The notes beneath the pieces were generated by a model, which was not told the DNA's origin, did not search any database, and worked only from the letters and a program-made list of their open reading frames with translations. Made by a program: the position numbers and the translations under genes. A stretch of DNA of 64,000 bases from Trichobilharzia regenti (taxonomy: Eukaryota; Platyhelminthes; Trematoda; Strigeidida; Schistosomatidae): positions 29,627,379 to 29,691,378 of the forward strand of contig OX235263.1 in the NCBI GenBank assembly GCA_944472135.2, given 5' to 3'. This document shows, in pieces, positions 33,563-44,343 of this stretch (within the stretch, counting starts at the first letter, position 1; each line of letters starts with the position of its first letter).

Positions 33563-34330
33563 TGTCTGTGGCTCTGGAAAGTTCAGTATAGCCTCGACCT
33601 TAGTAGCCAGTGGGCGAATGCCCTTGCAGTCAATAGTGTGACCCAGAAGTCGAGTGAGTCAACACCGATTTGACACTTTTGAATATTAATGGTAACACCA
33701 TGTTGGCGTAACCTTCAAATGCCAAGTCCAAGTGCCTAAGGTGAGTTTCCTTGTCTGGACTGGCAATGAGGCAGTCGTCTAAGTATGCGTATACAAAGTC
33801 GAGACCGCGAAATACTTCGTCAATGAAGCGTTGGAATGTTTGGGCTGCATTCCGAAGACCGAATGGCATACGTAGAAATTCAAAAAGTCCGAAAGGCGTA
33901 ATGATAGCCGTTTTCGGGATGTCTTCTGTTGCCATCGGGATTTGGTTATACGCTTTAACCAAGTCGATTTTGGAGAATATAGTCGCGCCGATAAGGTTGC
34001 CGTCAAGTCGTGTATATGAGGCAACGGGTAGCAATCAGGGGTTGTTTTGGCATTCACTCGCCGGTAATCACCGGTGGGTCGCCAATCATTGCTATCCTTT
34101 TTCGGAACCATATGAAGTGGGGATGCCCATGGGCTATTCGAAGGTCGAATGATGCCAAGGGTAAGCATATGGTCAAATTCATTCCTGGCGATTCTCAGTT
34201 TGTCAGGAGCTAATCGTCGTGCTTTAGATGTCACAGGTTGTCCTGTGGTAATGATGTGGTGCATAACATTGCTGGTTATGCACGGTAGGTCGTTCGACGG
34301 GCAATTAAGTTCCGGATACTTGTCAACATA
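33563..34330 (-). pseudogene. Gypsy reverse transcriptase region
   Basis: Minus-strand motifs in order: [52 protein letters not shown] (catalytic Asp), [20 protein letters not shown] and [12 protein letters not shown] (YLDD catalytic pair, about 33785). Frameshifts near 33640 and 34000 break the domain. Confidence 0.85.
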
Positions 34331-34827
34331 GGTTGAAAAGTTGGATCAAGGATTGCCTTTATCTTAACGGGTGACAAACTAGGGCCTATGTAGCTGATGC
34401 CTTTGATAGACAGACTAGTAGTATTGTCAATCAGTCGTTTTCGGCGGACGTCTACGAGTAAATCATGATGATTAAGTAGGTCCGTGCCAATGATGGGCAT
34501 TGTAACGTCAGCGAGAAGGAAAATCCACGAATAGGTTTGCGTAAACCTACGTTCAGATAGACGTATTTCCTACCAAAGGTTGCGATTGGTTTTCCATTTG
34601 CAGCCTGTAAGTTGAAGGTAGGTTCCTTCTGTCGATCTGCTGCTGTAGCAGGAAGGACGCTGACTTCGGCGCCTGTGTCGACTAAGTATCGAGTCTGGCT
34701 TATCACATCATGGATGTAAAGTAGGCGGCTAGTGCCACCGGCGACGGTTGCCGCTAACGCGTGCCGGCGGGATAGTTTCCCACAGACTTTGAGACATTTC
34801 CGAAGTTACAAGGCTTACGACAACGCT
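34331..34827 (-). pseudogene. Gypsy protease with Gag end remnant
   Basis: YLVDTGAEVSVLPATAADRQ (about 34640-34690) is the retroviral-type aspartic protease active site region. Upstream, CRKPCNFGN and NYPAGTR look like the last zinc-knuckle/Gag end. Translation of the protease breaks near 34500. Immediately beyond is the LTR remnant, so gag has been lost by deletion. Confidence 0.7.
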
Positions 34828-34859
34828 TCAATAATTTTGGGGAATTATTTACCGCTTCA
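34828..34859 (-). repeat. Remnant of the 5' LTR
   Basis: About 31 bp matching the start of the 3' LTR (plus strand CAATAATTTTGGGGAATTAT at both ends, 31108 and 34831), with GCTTCA instead of GCTACA at the edge. Confidence 0.6.
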
Positions 34860-34986
34860 AGGGCATATGGACAGACTTGGAGCAGGTTGGGATAGCTGAC
34901 AGAAAACCGAAGGCAATGGAGACCCGCGGCTGAAGCCCTATGTTCCTCTAGGAATTAAAGGATATAATAATAATAAGAGTTTGATT

Positions 34987-35719
34987 TGCCCACAATCCTG
35001 AGTTGGAATAAATTGAGCATCGTCAGATTCCAGCAAAATCAAGCTATTATCTAAGCAATAGTTGGAATAGTTTACGTGATTTCAGACATTCCAGGGTGAC
35101 TGTACAATAAATATAACAAATAGCAACAAGAGTATTGGTTACGCAATACACGTTCTAGAGGAGTTAATTAGTTTCTATTTTTTCAATGAAACGTTACCTA
35201 CAGAAGAGGAAATTTATGATAGTTATAAATCTAAACAATAGTGCATGCTAAGAATTGCTAAGATAAGGAGGAAATAATTCATCTTAACAAAAGTCAATCC
35301 ATTAACTGTTAGGGACTTGCGTGAGAACCTATTCATATGCATAAAAAAGACTAGTGATTACCACTTATTCGCATAATAATTATAAGCAAAAGTTAGATAA
35401 TCAAATCAAGAACTGACAGTGAGTTTTTCTAACCGTACAGAGAGTTACTGATAAGTTATTTACATTTCATTATTTCTACTTTCTCTATAACTCATAGTTT
35501 CTTGAAACTTCAACTGTCGACATTCTGATATCCATCGTTGTAGGAAATGCCTTAGATATTATAATCAGTTCTAACACGAAGAGATACTCTTATTGATGCC
35601 AGACTTATTGTCATCTCACTTGGCAAGCTGAAAGCATTCATCCAAATACTATCTGATTCTATAAGAATATGTGACATGAAGCTTTTTATGGCCTAATTTA
35701 ATTTCTCTGTTTCTAGGAA
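34987..35719. other. Non-coding, nothing recognised
   Basis: No supported ORF or repeat family. Confidence 0.45.
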
Positions 35720-36223
35720 ATCCTGACAGTTATGTCTCAACAACTGCATTCTCTTTCACTATTAGATGGCTTGAAACAATCTGCAGGATGCCTTGAACCT
35801 AGGCCCATGTTTATTAACACTTGTGCGCAAGGCATATCTGCAATCTCGCGGCAACTCAAATGCCTTCTGAGATTGGAACTTGTATCACCACTGCTGAAGT
35901 CAGAGACGTTACCACTGAGTTCTTCGTACTGTCGATGAGCCCCTTGTTCGACTTTATTGGATAATTTGGTTGGACACTAGCTAGTAAATCTATATAGTTA
36001 AATTATGTACACCTTATCCTCAACGTACCATTTGCACATATCTTCATGTTGTGGTACTTCTGGACTTCGTATTGTGTTTCTTTGACGTATCGCATATATC
36101 TCCCCGACAGCGTATCATTTGCCTTCTCTGAAATCAAATGTATCTCCCCGCTATTTGATGTTTGATGCCGATGAACGTCTTTCTGCATACTACTGACAAA
36201 TATTATCTGAGGCACTTGCCACA
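35720..36223 (-). repeat. Probable 3' LTR of a second gypsy family
   Basis: The minus strand starts TGTGGCAAGTGCCTCAG at 36223 directly after a polypurine tract (36224-36238, GATGGGGGGGACTAG). A CCAATAAAGT poly(A)-type signal lies at about 35951-35960. The far end is not defined because no second LTR is present; 35720 is an estimate. Confidence 0.5.
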
Positions 36224-37420
36224 CTAGTCCCCCCCATCAAATAGTTTCGAACGGAGCCGTTCCAACCTTCTTGGTTCTACCCCTTCCTGTTGTACTTTGC
36301 TCCCGGCTTCCTCATCCCACTGAATCCATTTCTGCATTTGGCTAATGTAAACCTGTTTCTGTTTATTGCATCTTTTGAGGGTATAAACGGCACTACGTCT
36401 GTCGATGACACCATGCGTAAATCTGTCCTACATCTAACCGCGTCTTTTCTTTCTCTATACTTTAATTGAGTGCCGACCTCAAAGGTTCGGTATCGCATAC
36501 TCTCCCTCTCTTCTCATTTAATGGTTTCTTTCTTCTGTTTGAGCTTCATATTCCTGACGGCATCTTTTCTTCTAATTCGCAGCCTCATCATATTCCATTC
36601 CTAATGGAGGGGTCAGGTTGTGTTGTGTATTGGAAATCGTGGTTTCCTCCCATACATCAACTGGAATAGTGACTTCTTTGTTGTTTCCTGGGCGGACGCA
36701 CGATGTGCTAGTAGAATCAGTGGGAGATCTGTCTCCCAGTTACCTCTCTTCTAGGCCAACCACTCCTTCAGTGTACGGTTATTTCTCTCTGTTAGACCAT
36801 TCGTTTGGGAATGATATGGTTTTGTTCTGATTTTCTTGATACCCAACTGTTGCAAACGGGAAGTGAATTCTTCGCTTTCAAAACAAGGACCCTGATCTGT
36901 TGATATCGTCTTTGGTACACCATGGTCTGCAACCACGTGTCGAACTGCTGCGTCAACCACGGTTCTCGAGCGTTGATCAAGGATGACGACGGCGTCCACC
37001 CATCATGTATCGTTTTCCATCATCAACAAGACGTACCACTTGCTACTGGATGTCTGAGGAAACGCACCCATCACACCTACGAACCATAAGTTACCTACTG
37101 CCGTAACTGTAACTAACTGCAGAAGTGGTTGTATGCACCGATCGCCTTTCATCAACTAGCACTGCGAACATCCAAATACATATTTTGCCACATCTCTCAT
37201 ACCTGGCCAGTATATGCCTTATCTCGAGATGTCGGTTGTTCTGATCACTCCTGTATGTGCTAGCTGGTGATATTTATCTATCATCTTATGGTGTAGAGAC
37301 TGAGGTGTTACTGTCAACCAAATTCCACCGCTCTCTCGACAAGTCAGAGTTTCATTCAGGAGTTCACTCGTAAACGATCTTTCTATCTGAGTAGAGAATA
37401 ATCTTTACATAAAAGATATT
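36224..37420 (-). pseudogene. Integrase region of a second Ty3/gypsy element
   Basis: Minus-strand order: LTCRESGGIWLTVTPQSLHH, then the HHCC zinc region (YHQLAHTGVIRT, later FGCSQC near 37150), the DDE core with ISTDQGPCFES (about 36890, second Asp) and QTNGLTERNNRTLKEWL (about 36760, Glu), and a C-terminal tail to 36240. Stops occur near 37210, 37140 and 37000. Sequence differs clearly from the gypsy integrase at 31639-32725, so it is another family. RT and upstream parts are missing beyond 37420. Confidence 0.75.
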
Positions 37421-38830
37421 TTCCCGTTATTTTTCAGTTGCAGTTAACACAAATTACATTGGATATCTTGATAGACAAAGGTACTTTTCATTTTATGCCT
37501 AACGAGTTCTCGTCTAAATCGTGTTTCACTAAAATATGCCGAATACAAAAAAGATTCTAAGGAATATCTTTCATTTGCACAATATTCTTAATCTTACGTA
37601 CTGCTTACATTCACATGATCTTATTTAAATATTCATTTGTAATTATTTTCTGTCATAAAAAATGAACAATAAACATTTCGACCTATTACAGTTGCTTTTG
37701 TCTATAAATGAATCTAGATAGAATCCTGTTTAAGTTATACATTTCTACCTCCTAGAAGTCATATTGATCATTGTGCGCACATTTCAAAAACACAGTGCAA
37801 CCATACTTGAAGTTACTGACTTATGGAACTGCATTGTTTACAATCTCTAAATCAAAAATAAAAGATTCAAGGATTCATTTTAATGTAGGAAAAACTCACG
37901 AACCTTGATGCATGTGACCACATGTGATATAATGCAGTATTCTGAGAAAAAAGTTCATTGTTTTGGAAAAGACAGGAATTCAAGTCCAACTAAAAAGTTT
38001 AAGAGCAAGATTTATTAAAATGAAGTCAGTGTTATTAAGAAGCTGTTGTTTGTGGTGGTTTTTGCGTCGACAATATATTAACAATCCTGTAATGAGCATT
38101 TTCTGTATAATTCCCAACCCATTTACACTTTTGCTGGGTTTTGTATTAGTTTCAGTGTGATAAAAACTAATGGAAGTTTGCTATGGCTTCAGCATTCTTA
38201 TGTGGTAAGAAGCGCGTGAAATCGATGTTGGAAGTTATTCTCACTCCAGCCAAGATGACAAAAATTCAACAGAATACCAGTTCATGCTACGAGATGTTAA
38301 GGCGTCCAGAAAATGTTTAAGTAGAGAAATACTGAAGAAAACACGTTTTCAGTAACTGCACACCTTGCACTTACACATAGTTGTCTGCCTAAACCACTGG
38401 ACTATCTAAATTACCACCCTACTTGCTGCATTTACTTTTATGTGTTTCTTGTTGTTTTAATATTCCAATTATGCCGTTAATTTGCGATATGCACTCACCC
38501 AAATTTTGAAATGGCCTCCAACCTACCGCTCTGTACATCAAGAAGAAAACGAAGGTAAAATGTCGCAGTGTTGAGTCATATTTTAAATAGAATGATGTTG
38601 CATCATGTGATATACTGTTGGTGAGTATCTGCTCTAATATCCTATACGGGGAGTAAGTATTCTGCAACAATTTCCAGAATAATGAAAATGTTATTACTAT
38701 ACGAACAGCGAATAGACGCACCGACAACAATTTACATTCACACGTACATTTAGAAATTGTCTGAATAAGCGCAGTAGTATTCGAACCCAGCAACTAAGAT
38801 TCAAATGTCACAAGCTATGAACCAGAGCTT
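37421..38830. other. Non-coding, nothing recognised
   Basis: 1.4 kb without supported features; short ORFs at 37963-38160 and 38419-38793 show no recognisable motif. Confidence 0.45.
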
Positions 38831-38844
38831 CATATTTGCCATAT

Positions 38845-39081
38845 TTTTTTATTTCCTTCACGTTCCCAGTGGAACATAGGACTTCAGGCTAATGAATTGA
38901 AGATTCTGTAGCAGTCTTCAATTTTTACAGGATAGGGTTGCTAGCCTCATGACCAACCTTTCCTCTTTACCAGCATTATTTCTGGTTTAGCAAGGTAAAG
39001 GAGTGCGTCCAGTGGCCGGGGATCGAACCCGGGACCATGTGCATGGTTGGCTAGCATCTTAACCGCTGCGCCGCTGGCGCA
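38845..39081 (-). mobile_element. SINE family B with target-site duplication
   Basis: Minus-strand element: head GCCAGCGGCGCAGCGGTTAA, B box GGGTTCGATCCCC, body with AGAGGAAAGGTTGGTCATGA and a tail ATGTTCCACTGGGAACGTGA. Flanked by CATATTTGCCATAT (38831-38844) and CATATCTGCCATAT (39082-39095), 13 of 14 identical. Confidence 0.8.
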
Positions 39082-39095
39082 CATATCTGCCATAT

Positions 39096-39560
39096 GGTAG
39101 ATAATTAATAGCGTAGAAAATAATCATTGTTAGAAGCGAAAACTAATTTGTATAAATTTTGAAGAGCGAGTTATATTTCCACTGCATAAGCTCCAGTTAA
39201 AACAATACGTAAAAATATTCCAAACATAATACATAAAACAATATTATCATTTCATACTGATAATTTATGGAAATTATGTGAATAAGCTACGTAATAATGA
39301 AATGAAAAGGTTTTGTGCTAAGCTTTGGAACACTGAATGATTCATGACATCATCAATGGATTCAATGAGTTTATCACTCCCCTAATTCAAAACCAACTCA
39401 TGTGATCCGGTCATCTATCATAAATTTGTTGTGGATGTATTAGGTTTGATTTCACTGATGTGATAGTGTAGAGTATATATATATATATGTGTCTATAATA
39501 AGTAAAGCCTTTGAAGTGAAGACAAGGCTGCCTATTATCATGTGAAAGATCGTCAGATGT
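39096..39560. other. Non-coding, TA microsatellite
   Basis: AT-rich; a TATATATATATATAT run lies at about 39474-39488. Nothing else recognised. Confidence 0.5.
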
Positions 39561-40325
39561 GGGAAGAGAAGAATTCATTGGGCCGACAGGAAGAATGTAG
39601 AAGATCTAGACTTCGTGGACGATTTATGTATAATGTCACACGAACTCGAAGATCTACACGAGAAAACTAAAAAGTCGGCAGAAGAAGCAGCCAAGACAGG
39701 ACTTCAAGGCAGAGGTGATGAAGATATCTAACTAACAGAAACAAGCATCAGTCACTGTCAACGGGATAAATTAAAGGATATCACTTCATTCATTCATTTG
39801 ACATTAGTATCACCGTTTCAAATAAAGACAGCATCAATAAAGGCGTTAAAACTGCCCAGGATCGGAAGAGCAAGACACGTGTTCACCACTTTGAAATCAT
39901 TGTGAAAATCCACTGTTATCAACATATTGAACAAGATTATGATTTTATGTACTAGTGTTAAGTCAGTCTGCATTTGCTTATGGTTAAGAGACTTGGCCTG
40001 CGATGCAATAAGTATTTCCTACTGATCCCCACAGATGAAAGTCATCAAACCTTCTTCAGCCTTCCCTGGATGAATAATGAAGGTCAGACTGCCATAAATG
40101 ATAAGTAGCAAGGAACTCTGGTAGGAAGAGAACCTACAAAGAACTTATCGCCCAACAAATTATGCAGACGAAAATGAAGATGTGTTGGACATAAGCTTAG
40201 GAGATCGCTGACTAGCATCACGCGCCAGGCATAACCTCAAGAAGAACCCGAATAGGAAACGACGAGCTGGTCGTTCAAGGGTGGTGTAGAAGAGATTGCG
40301 TGAGTAGAAGATGACAGCTTGTGGT
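39561..40325 (+). pseudogene. RTE-type LINE, decayed C-terminal fragment
   Basis: Shows VEDLDFVDDLCIMSHELEDL-like sequence (39598-39660, the RT catalytic DD region), QQKKSAEEAAKTGLQ, the YLGS-type strand near 39790 and the 3' region near 40200-40310, with many indels. Aligns in order with 59430-60250. Confidence 0.65.
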
Positions 40326-40389
40326 CACTTATGCAGCCAGATAAAAAGACCTCAGGTAATATAGTGATATAATTATTGTTTAGCCTCTT

Positions 40390-41490
40390 GATTTCGGATT
40401 TAATTTGGATGTTTATCTTCCTAAGACCAGATTTATTCTCTGTCTTTTACAGTCCCTCTTTTTCTCTTCGAAGCTTTTTGAGATGACGGGAAGAGAAACG
40501 GTCCATTCTTTTGAAAATTATCTGTTTTGGACAGCATATATCGAGGTAGAATTTAAGATAGTCAGTCAGATTGGAAATAGTATCATCCAGTGTGTGTTGG
40601 TTGAAAAGTTCCCAGTTTGTGTCATTTAGCATACATCTTAGTTTGAGCACATTCTCCCGTGAGTATCATCTTTGCTGTGTTTTCCTGGACAGATTTGAGA
40701 GGATATTAAAGTGAAATCTGCTGTATATCTTAGGTAATATCCGAATAATACAATAATCAGAGTTCATGATAGGAGCACGTCTGCGTGCTTCATATATTTC
40801 CTCATCATTAATAAATACTAGATCCAGAGTTTTATCAAGTCGAGTAGGAAATTTAACAATATTGACATGACCTAATGATTCCAGGAAAGTAACAGTCACA
40901 GTAATTGAAATCTCCTGTGACAACTGATAAAGAGTTTTCGAGATGTGTAACGGCGAATTCAGTGAATTCATCAGCAAAATCAGATAGATCCGAGGCAGAA
41001 CTGCCAGAAGTAACATAAATGTTTGAGATGAAGACGTATTTAAACTTGGATAAGTGTTTCGGACGACATTTGACTGTTATACAATCAATAAAGTCACTAG
41101 AAAAAGAAAATCATACATTATTTGAAGTTGACCAATGAGAATGAATGAAAGTCGCAACACCTCCACCTCTTTTCTTTCTGGAGCATAGTCGATCTTGTCT
41201 AAACAATGTAAAACCATTTAGGGAAACCAGATTGTCATCATAGAGTTCATGGAACCATGTTTCTTGTAATGCAACAATCGCCGTATTGTGACAAGTATCA
41301 GATGATAAGAGAGACTTGAGATGCATAATTTTGTTAGGAAGTGAATGGCAGTTTGAACTGACAATAATAGGAATAGTTGTGCGATATAAAAGTGTCTGTT
41401 TAAGTGCACGTTGACAACCACCGTGATGTTTTCTCTTAGTTTTATTGGATGAATGAAAGGCACATTATTTGAAACGTTTAATGAATGCAT
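40390..41490 (-). pseudogene. CR1-like LINE, endonuclease (5') part, inverted relative to its 3' part
   Basis: The minus strand encodes an APE-type endonuclease: start region with SNCHSLPNKIMHL, then NTAIVALQETWFHELYDDN, GFTLFRQDRLCSRKKRGGGV (41150-41330), later KFPTRLDKTLDLVFIN (about 40820-40870) and NSDYCIIRILP, then the EN-RT linker (ICCPKQIIFKRMD, LKKLRREKEGL, 40447-40650). Frameshifts lie near 41020-41110 and 40660. The RT domain is absent. The 3' end of the same family lies next to it at 41590-42594 in the opposite orientation. Confidence 0.75.
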
Positions 41491-41589
41491 TACTGTATTT
41501 TATACGATTTGTGATCATATTTTTTTAAAATTAGGAATGAAAACATGATGTATTAGATGCAATATGTAGATGCATGGAAAGGTAGCCTA

Positions 41590-42594
41590 GGTGTCAAAGA
41601 GGCCGCCAGCATGGTCTAAAACCATACTCTCCGACCCCCGAACACCCCCTTGATTCCCAACTCTCTCCTTGCATCTCATCAGGTAGAACCAGAAATCAGT
41701 ACAAAATAATATATGCTCGTACAACCAAGTATAGGAACTCAACGATACCATATTTGGCCAGCCCGTGTTCTAAGTGACAGAGACAATGTTCAGCCTATGA
41801 CTTGCTTTGTTGTCAATAACATAATTTTAGCTCTTTTATTTCTCTCTTATACTCTCTTATTTGTACTCTATAGTGAATAACCTTCTTAAACATACTTAGC
41901 TACCTAAAGTTATTATCATTGGCTTACTTTTTTATTCTTTACTCTACCCCTTCTTTTGTGTATCTACTAGTCCCGACTATATTAGCACTATGAGTATTAC
42001 AAAATAATCCTGCCAATAACCATCATGTAATATTAATTTTGTGGTTGTTTGTTTTGTTCGGCAACATTAAACTGACAATCTTGTTTGTGAACGCCGTTAT
42101 CACCATCCTAAAATTTTTGTATTATGGACGATTACTCACACTACCACTACAAACACCGCATTAGTGCTGACAATAAAAATAAAAAACCCTGAAATGTTTA
42201 TTTCATGATTGTTTAGTGTAGTTCAATCAAATTAACTGATCATCTTGGCTATGAACATTCTTAAAAACATTTCATAACTTCTTGTATGATTATAGCTGTT
42301 ACTGTGCACCACGCATACACATATCATAGCTTCCACTACCAAATACTGAAATATTATTTATTATTGTTGTTCATTTTCCTTTCTACCTGGTATTTTTATT
42401 TTCATTTTTTTGTTATTTTTGCGGTTTCTTTTGTTTTTTTTTGTTGTTGTTGTTTTTATATTTATTTTTTGTAATACTCCTTTTAAATGTGCAATGAAAT
42501 TAGATGCAATACTGTAGATATGTGCTGAAAATTCCACACTGTACCACTAGTACTGTTTCTGGAATAAAGCAAATTATTATTATTATTATTATAT
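41590..42594 (+). pseudogene. CR1-like LINE, 3' end and 3' UTR
   Basis: Plus strand reads ISSGRTRNQYK and YARTTKYRNSTIPYLA (41670-41766), the same ending as 4088-4200 and 11408-11530 (both minus). The long 3' UTR ends TGGAATAAAGCAAATTATTA with an ATT-repeat tail (42560-42594). Confidence 0.75.
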
Positions 42595-42966
42595 AGAGAT
42601 ATGCTGCTGAAGCCCCATATTCTTTTTGGAACCTGAGAAAATACATCAGATTCATCTTTGGCTTATTAACTTTCTCCTTCAGTGCCACCGATAACGATCA
42701 TCATCAAACACCTAATAAAATCTCTACTCATGATTTATACATTTGTATTTATGAATATTAAGGGATAATTTATCAGACAGAAGTCATTTCCTCTCATATA
42801 TTGATCTTTATTACTAATCTGTGAAATTGTGAAATTACGCCCACTAGGACAATTGACTTATCAAATAACTGTGATGAATTACAAACGATGGATAGTATCG
42901 GTCTTAAACCGGGCAGTATTCCCAGTGCTGTGGTTCAGTAATAACTATAATAATAATAATAGTTTT

Positions 42967-44180
42967 GAAATTAGAGAAAAGATTTGAAACTCAGGTGGAT
43001 GATTTTCAATAGAAACTATGCAACAATTACTCTATAGTGATGAAAACATAAAAACGCAATGTTCAACTTGGATAGAACTCATAAAATTATGCCTTACAAC
43101 ATACTTCCAATTCAATACTCAAATATATGAGCAAATAAAGGGAACACCAATGGGATCGTCCATTTCAGGATTAATAGCTGAAGCCGTTATGCAAAGATTA
43201 GAATTAATAGCTCTACCTATAATTAAACCGAAAATCTGGGTACGTTACATTGATGATACAATTGTAATAATTAAGAGAAATGATTTAGAATAAACCCATA
43301 AATTAATAAACAACATACTTGAAGACATCAAGTTCACAAGAGAAGAAGAATTAGATAACAAAATCCCATTTTTAGATGTCTTAATCAGGAGAACCAACAC
43401 AGGAAATTTAGAAACACAAGGATATAGAAGATCAACGCACAAAGATCAAATGTTCAACTATACTAGCGATAATCCAATTACTCACAAAAAAACTGTGTGC
43501 AGACATTGTTTAGAAGAGTTCAAATACATTGTAGCACATCAGAGTTGAAAAGAATGGAAGAAAAATACTTACAAACGGTCTTCAAGAAGAATGGTTATCC
43601 AAAATATTTCATCAAAAAGTGTTAAGAGTCGAATCAAAGCACCAACAAAGAAACATCACCAAAGACCAAAAAGAAATTCATCCTAACATACATCAGAAAT
43701 ATCTCTGAAATAACGGCTAGAATAATGAAACCGTTTGATATAGATGTAGCATACAAACCAACCGAATCGCCTAATTTGGTCTTATGCAAACCAAAAGATC
43801 CAACAGAAAAAGGAGATAAAATTAACACCATTTACAAAATAAATTGTATGAACTGTGACAAACATTACATCGGCCAAAGTGAGCGTCCCCTTCGAATAAG
43901 AATCCAGGAACACAAATCAGCCGTGAAAAGACATGATATAAATTCTTTAGTATCAATGCATACAGACAATTATGGACATCAATTTGATTGGGATAATGTC
44001 AAAATCTTAGACAGAGGAAACACCAAATGTGCTAGGGAATTCCTAAAAGCCTGGTACTCAAAAGAAAATGCAATTAACAAACACGTTAATATTAACGAAA
44101 TATACCAACTAATAAAAAGTAAATCATGTGACCAGAAAGTTTAAAATCCCGATCAATAGAAAACGGTCAATACGTATGTA
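42967..44180 (+). pseudogene. Penelope-like element family 1, truncated copy (first of duplicated pair)
   Basis: Starts with an inverted snippet (42967-43006) and then matches the intact PLE from its position 56412. It keeps KGTPMGSSISGLIAEAVMQR and VRYIDDTIVIIKRNDLE (YIDD catalytic motif), where TAA replaces the following tyrosine codon at 43291. A one-base deletion near 43488 and a stop near 43623 break the linker. The GIY-YIG part (43725-44144) is open again: INTIYKINCMNCDKHYIGQS. Truncated by the Ns at the 3' side. Confidence 0.85.
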
Positions 44181-44343
44181 NNNNNNNNNNNNNNNNNNNN
44201 NNNNNNNNNNNNNNNNNNNNNNNNNNNNNNNNNNNNNNNNNNNNNNNNNNNNNNNNNNNNNNNNNNNNNNNNNNNNNNNNNNNNNNNNNNNNNNNNNNNN
44301 NNNNNNNNNNNNNNNNNNNNNNNNNNNNNNNNNNNNNNNNNNN
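44181..44343. other. Assembly gap (163 Ns)
   Basis: Run of N. ORFs drawn across it are meaningless. It separates the two copies of the duplicated block. Confidence 0.99.

Larger units (their letters stand above)
30847..34859 (-). mobile_element. Ty3/gypsy LTR retrotransposon, decayed, nested in RTE
   Basis: Minus-strand order protease, RT, RNase H, integrase is the Ty3/gypsy order. One LTR of about 291 bp lies at 30847-31137, preceded on the minus strand by a polypurine tract AGGGGGGAGTGAG. At the other end only about 32 bp of LTR remain (34828-34859) next to a Gag remnant, so the 5' LTR interior, leader and most of gag have been deleted. Schistosome gypsy families of this type include Boudicca and the Saci elements; I do not assign one. 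Confidence 0.8.
29863..34986 (+). mobile_element. RTE-type LINE copy interrupted by a SINE and a gypsy element
   Basis: Outer boundaries are a 13-bp target duplication TAAGAGTTTGATT at 29863-29875 and 34974-34986. RTE sequence runs 29881-30212, 30388-about 30846 and 34860-34973 and aligns with 59428-60330. The first piece starts at the DDL-type RT motif region (CTTGGAGGATCTGGACTTCG), so the LINE was 5'-truncated on insertion; the last piece is the RTE 3' end with TGAAGCCCTATGTTCCTC and an AATAATAATAA tail. Frameshifts and stops are present. SINE D (30213-30387) and a gypsy element (30847-34859) inserted later. Confidence 0.8.

Noticed and set aside
35732..35938. 68-codon ORF as a gene
   Set aside because: It lies in the probable LTR of the second gypsy element on the opposite strand and has no recognisable motif.
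38419..38793. 124-codon minus-strand ORF
   Set aside because: No motif, low-complexity hydrophobic and serine-rich composition typical of AT-rich chance ORFs; no supporting context.
39470..39490. TA-rich run as a promoter element
   Set aside because: A plain dinucleotide repeat with no gene or element start next to it.
42367..42475. Hydrophobic ORF as a membrane protein
   Set aside because: It is a T-rich stretch in the CR1 3' UTR and is repeated with the duplicated block.
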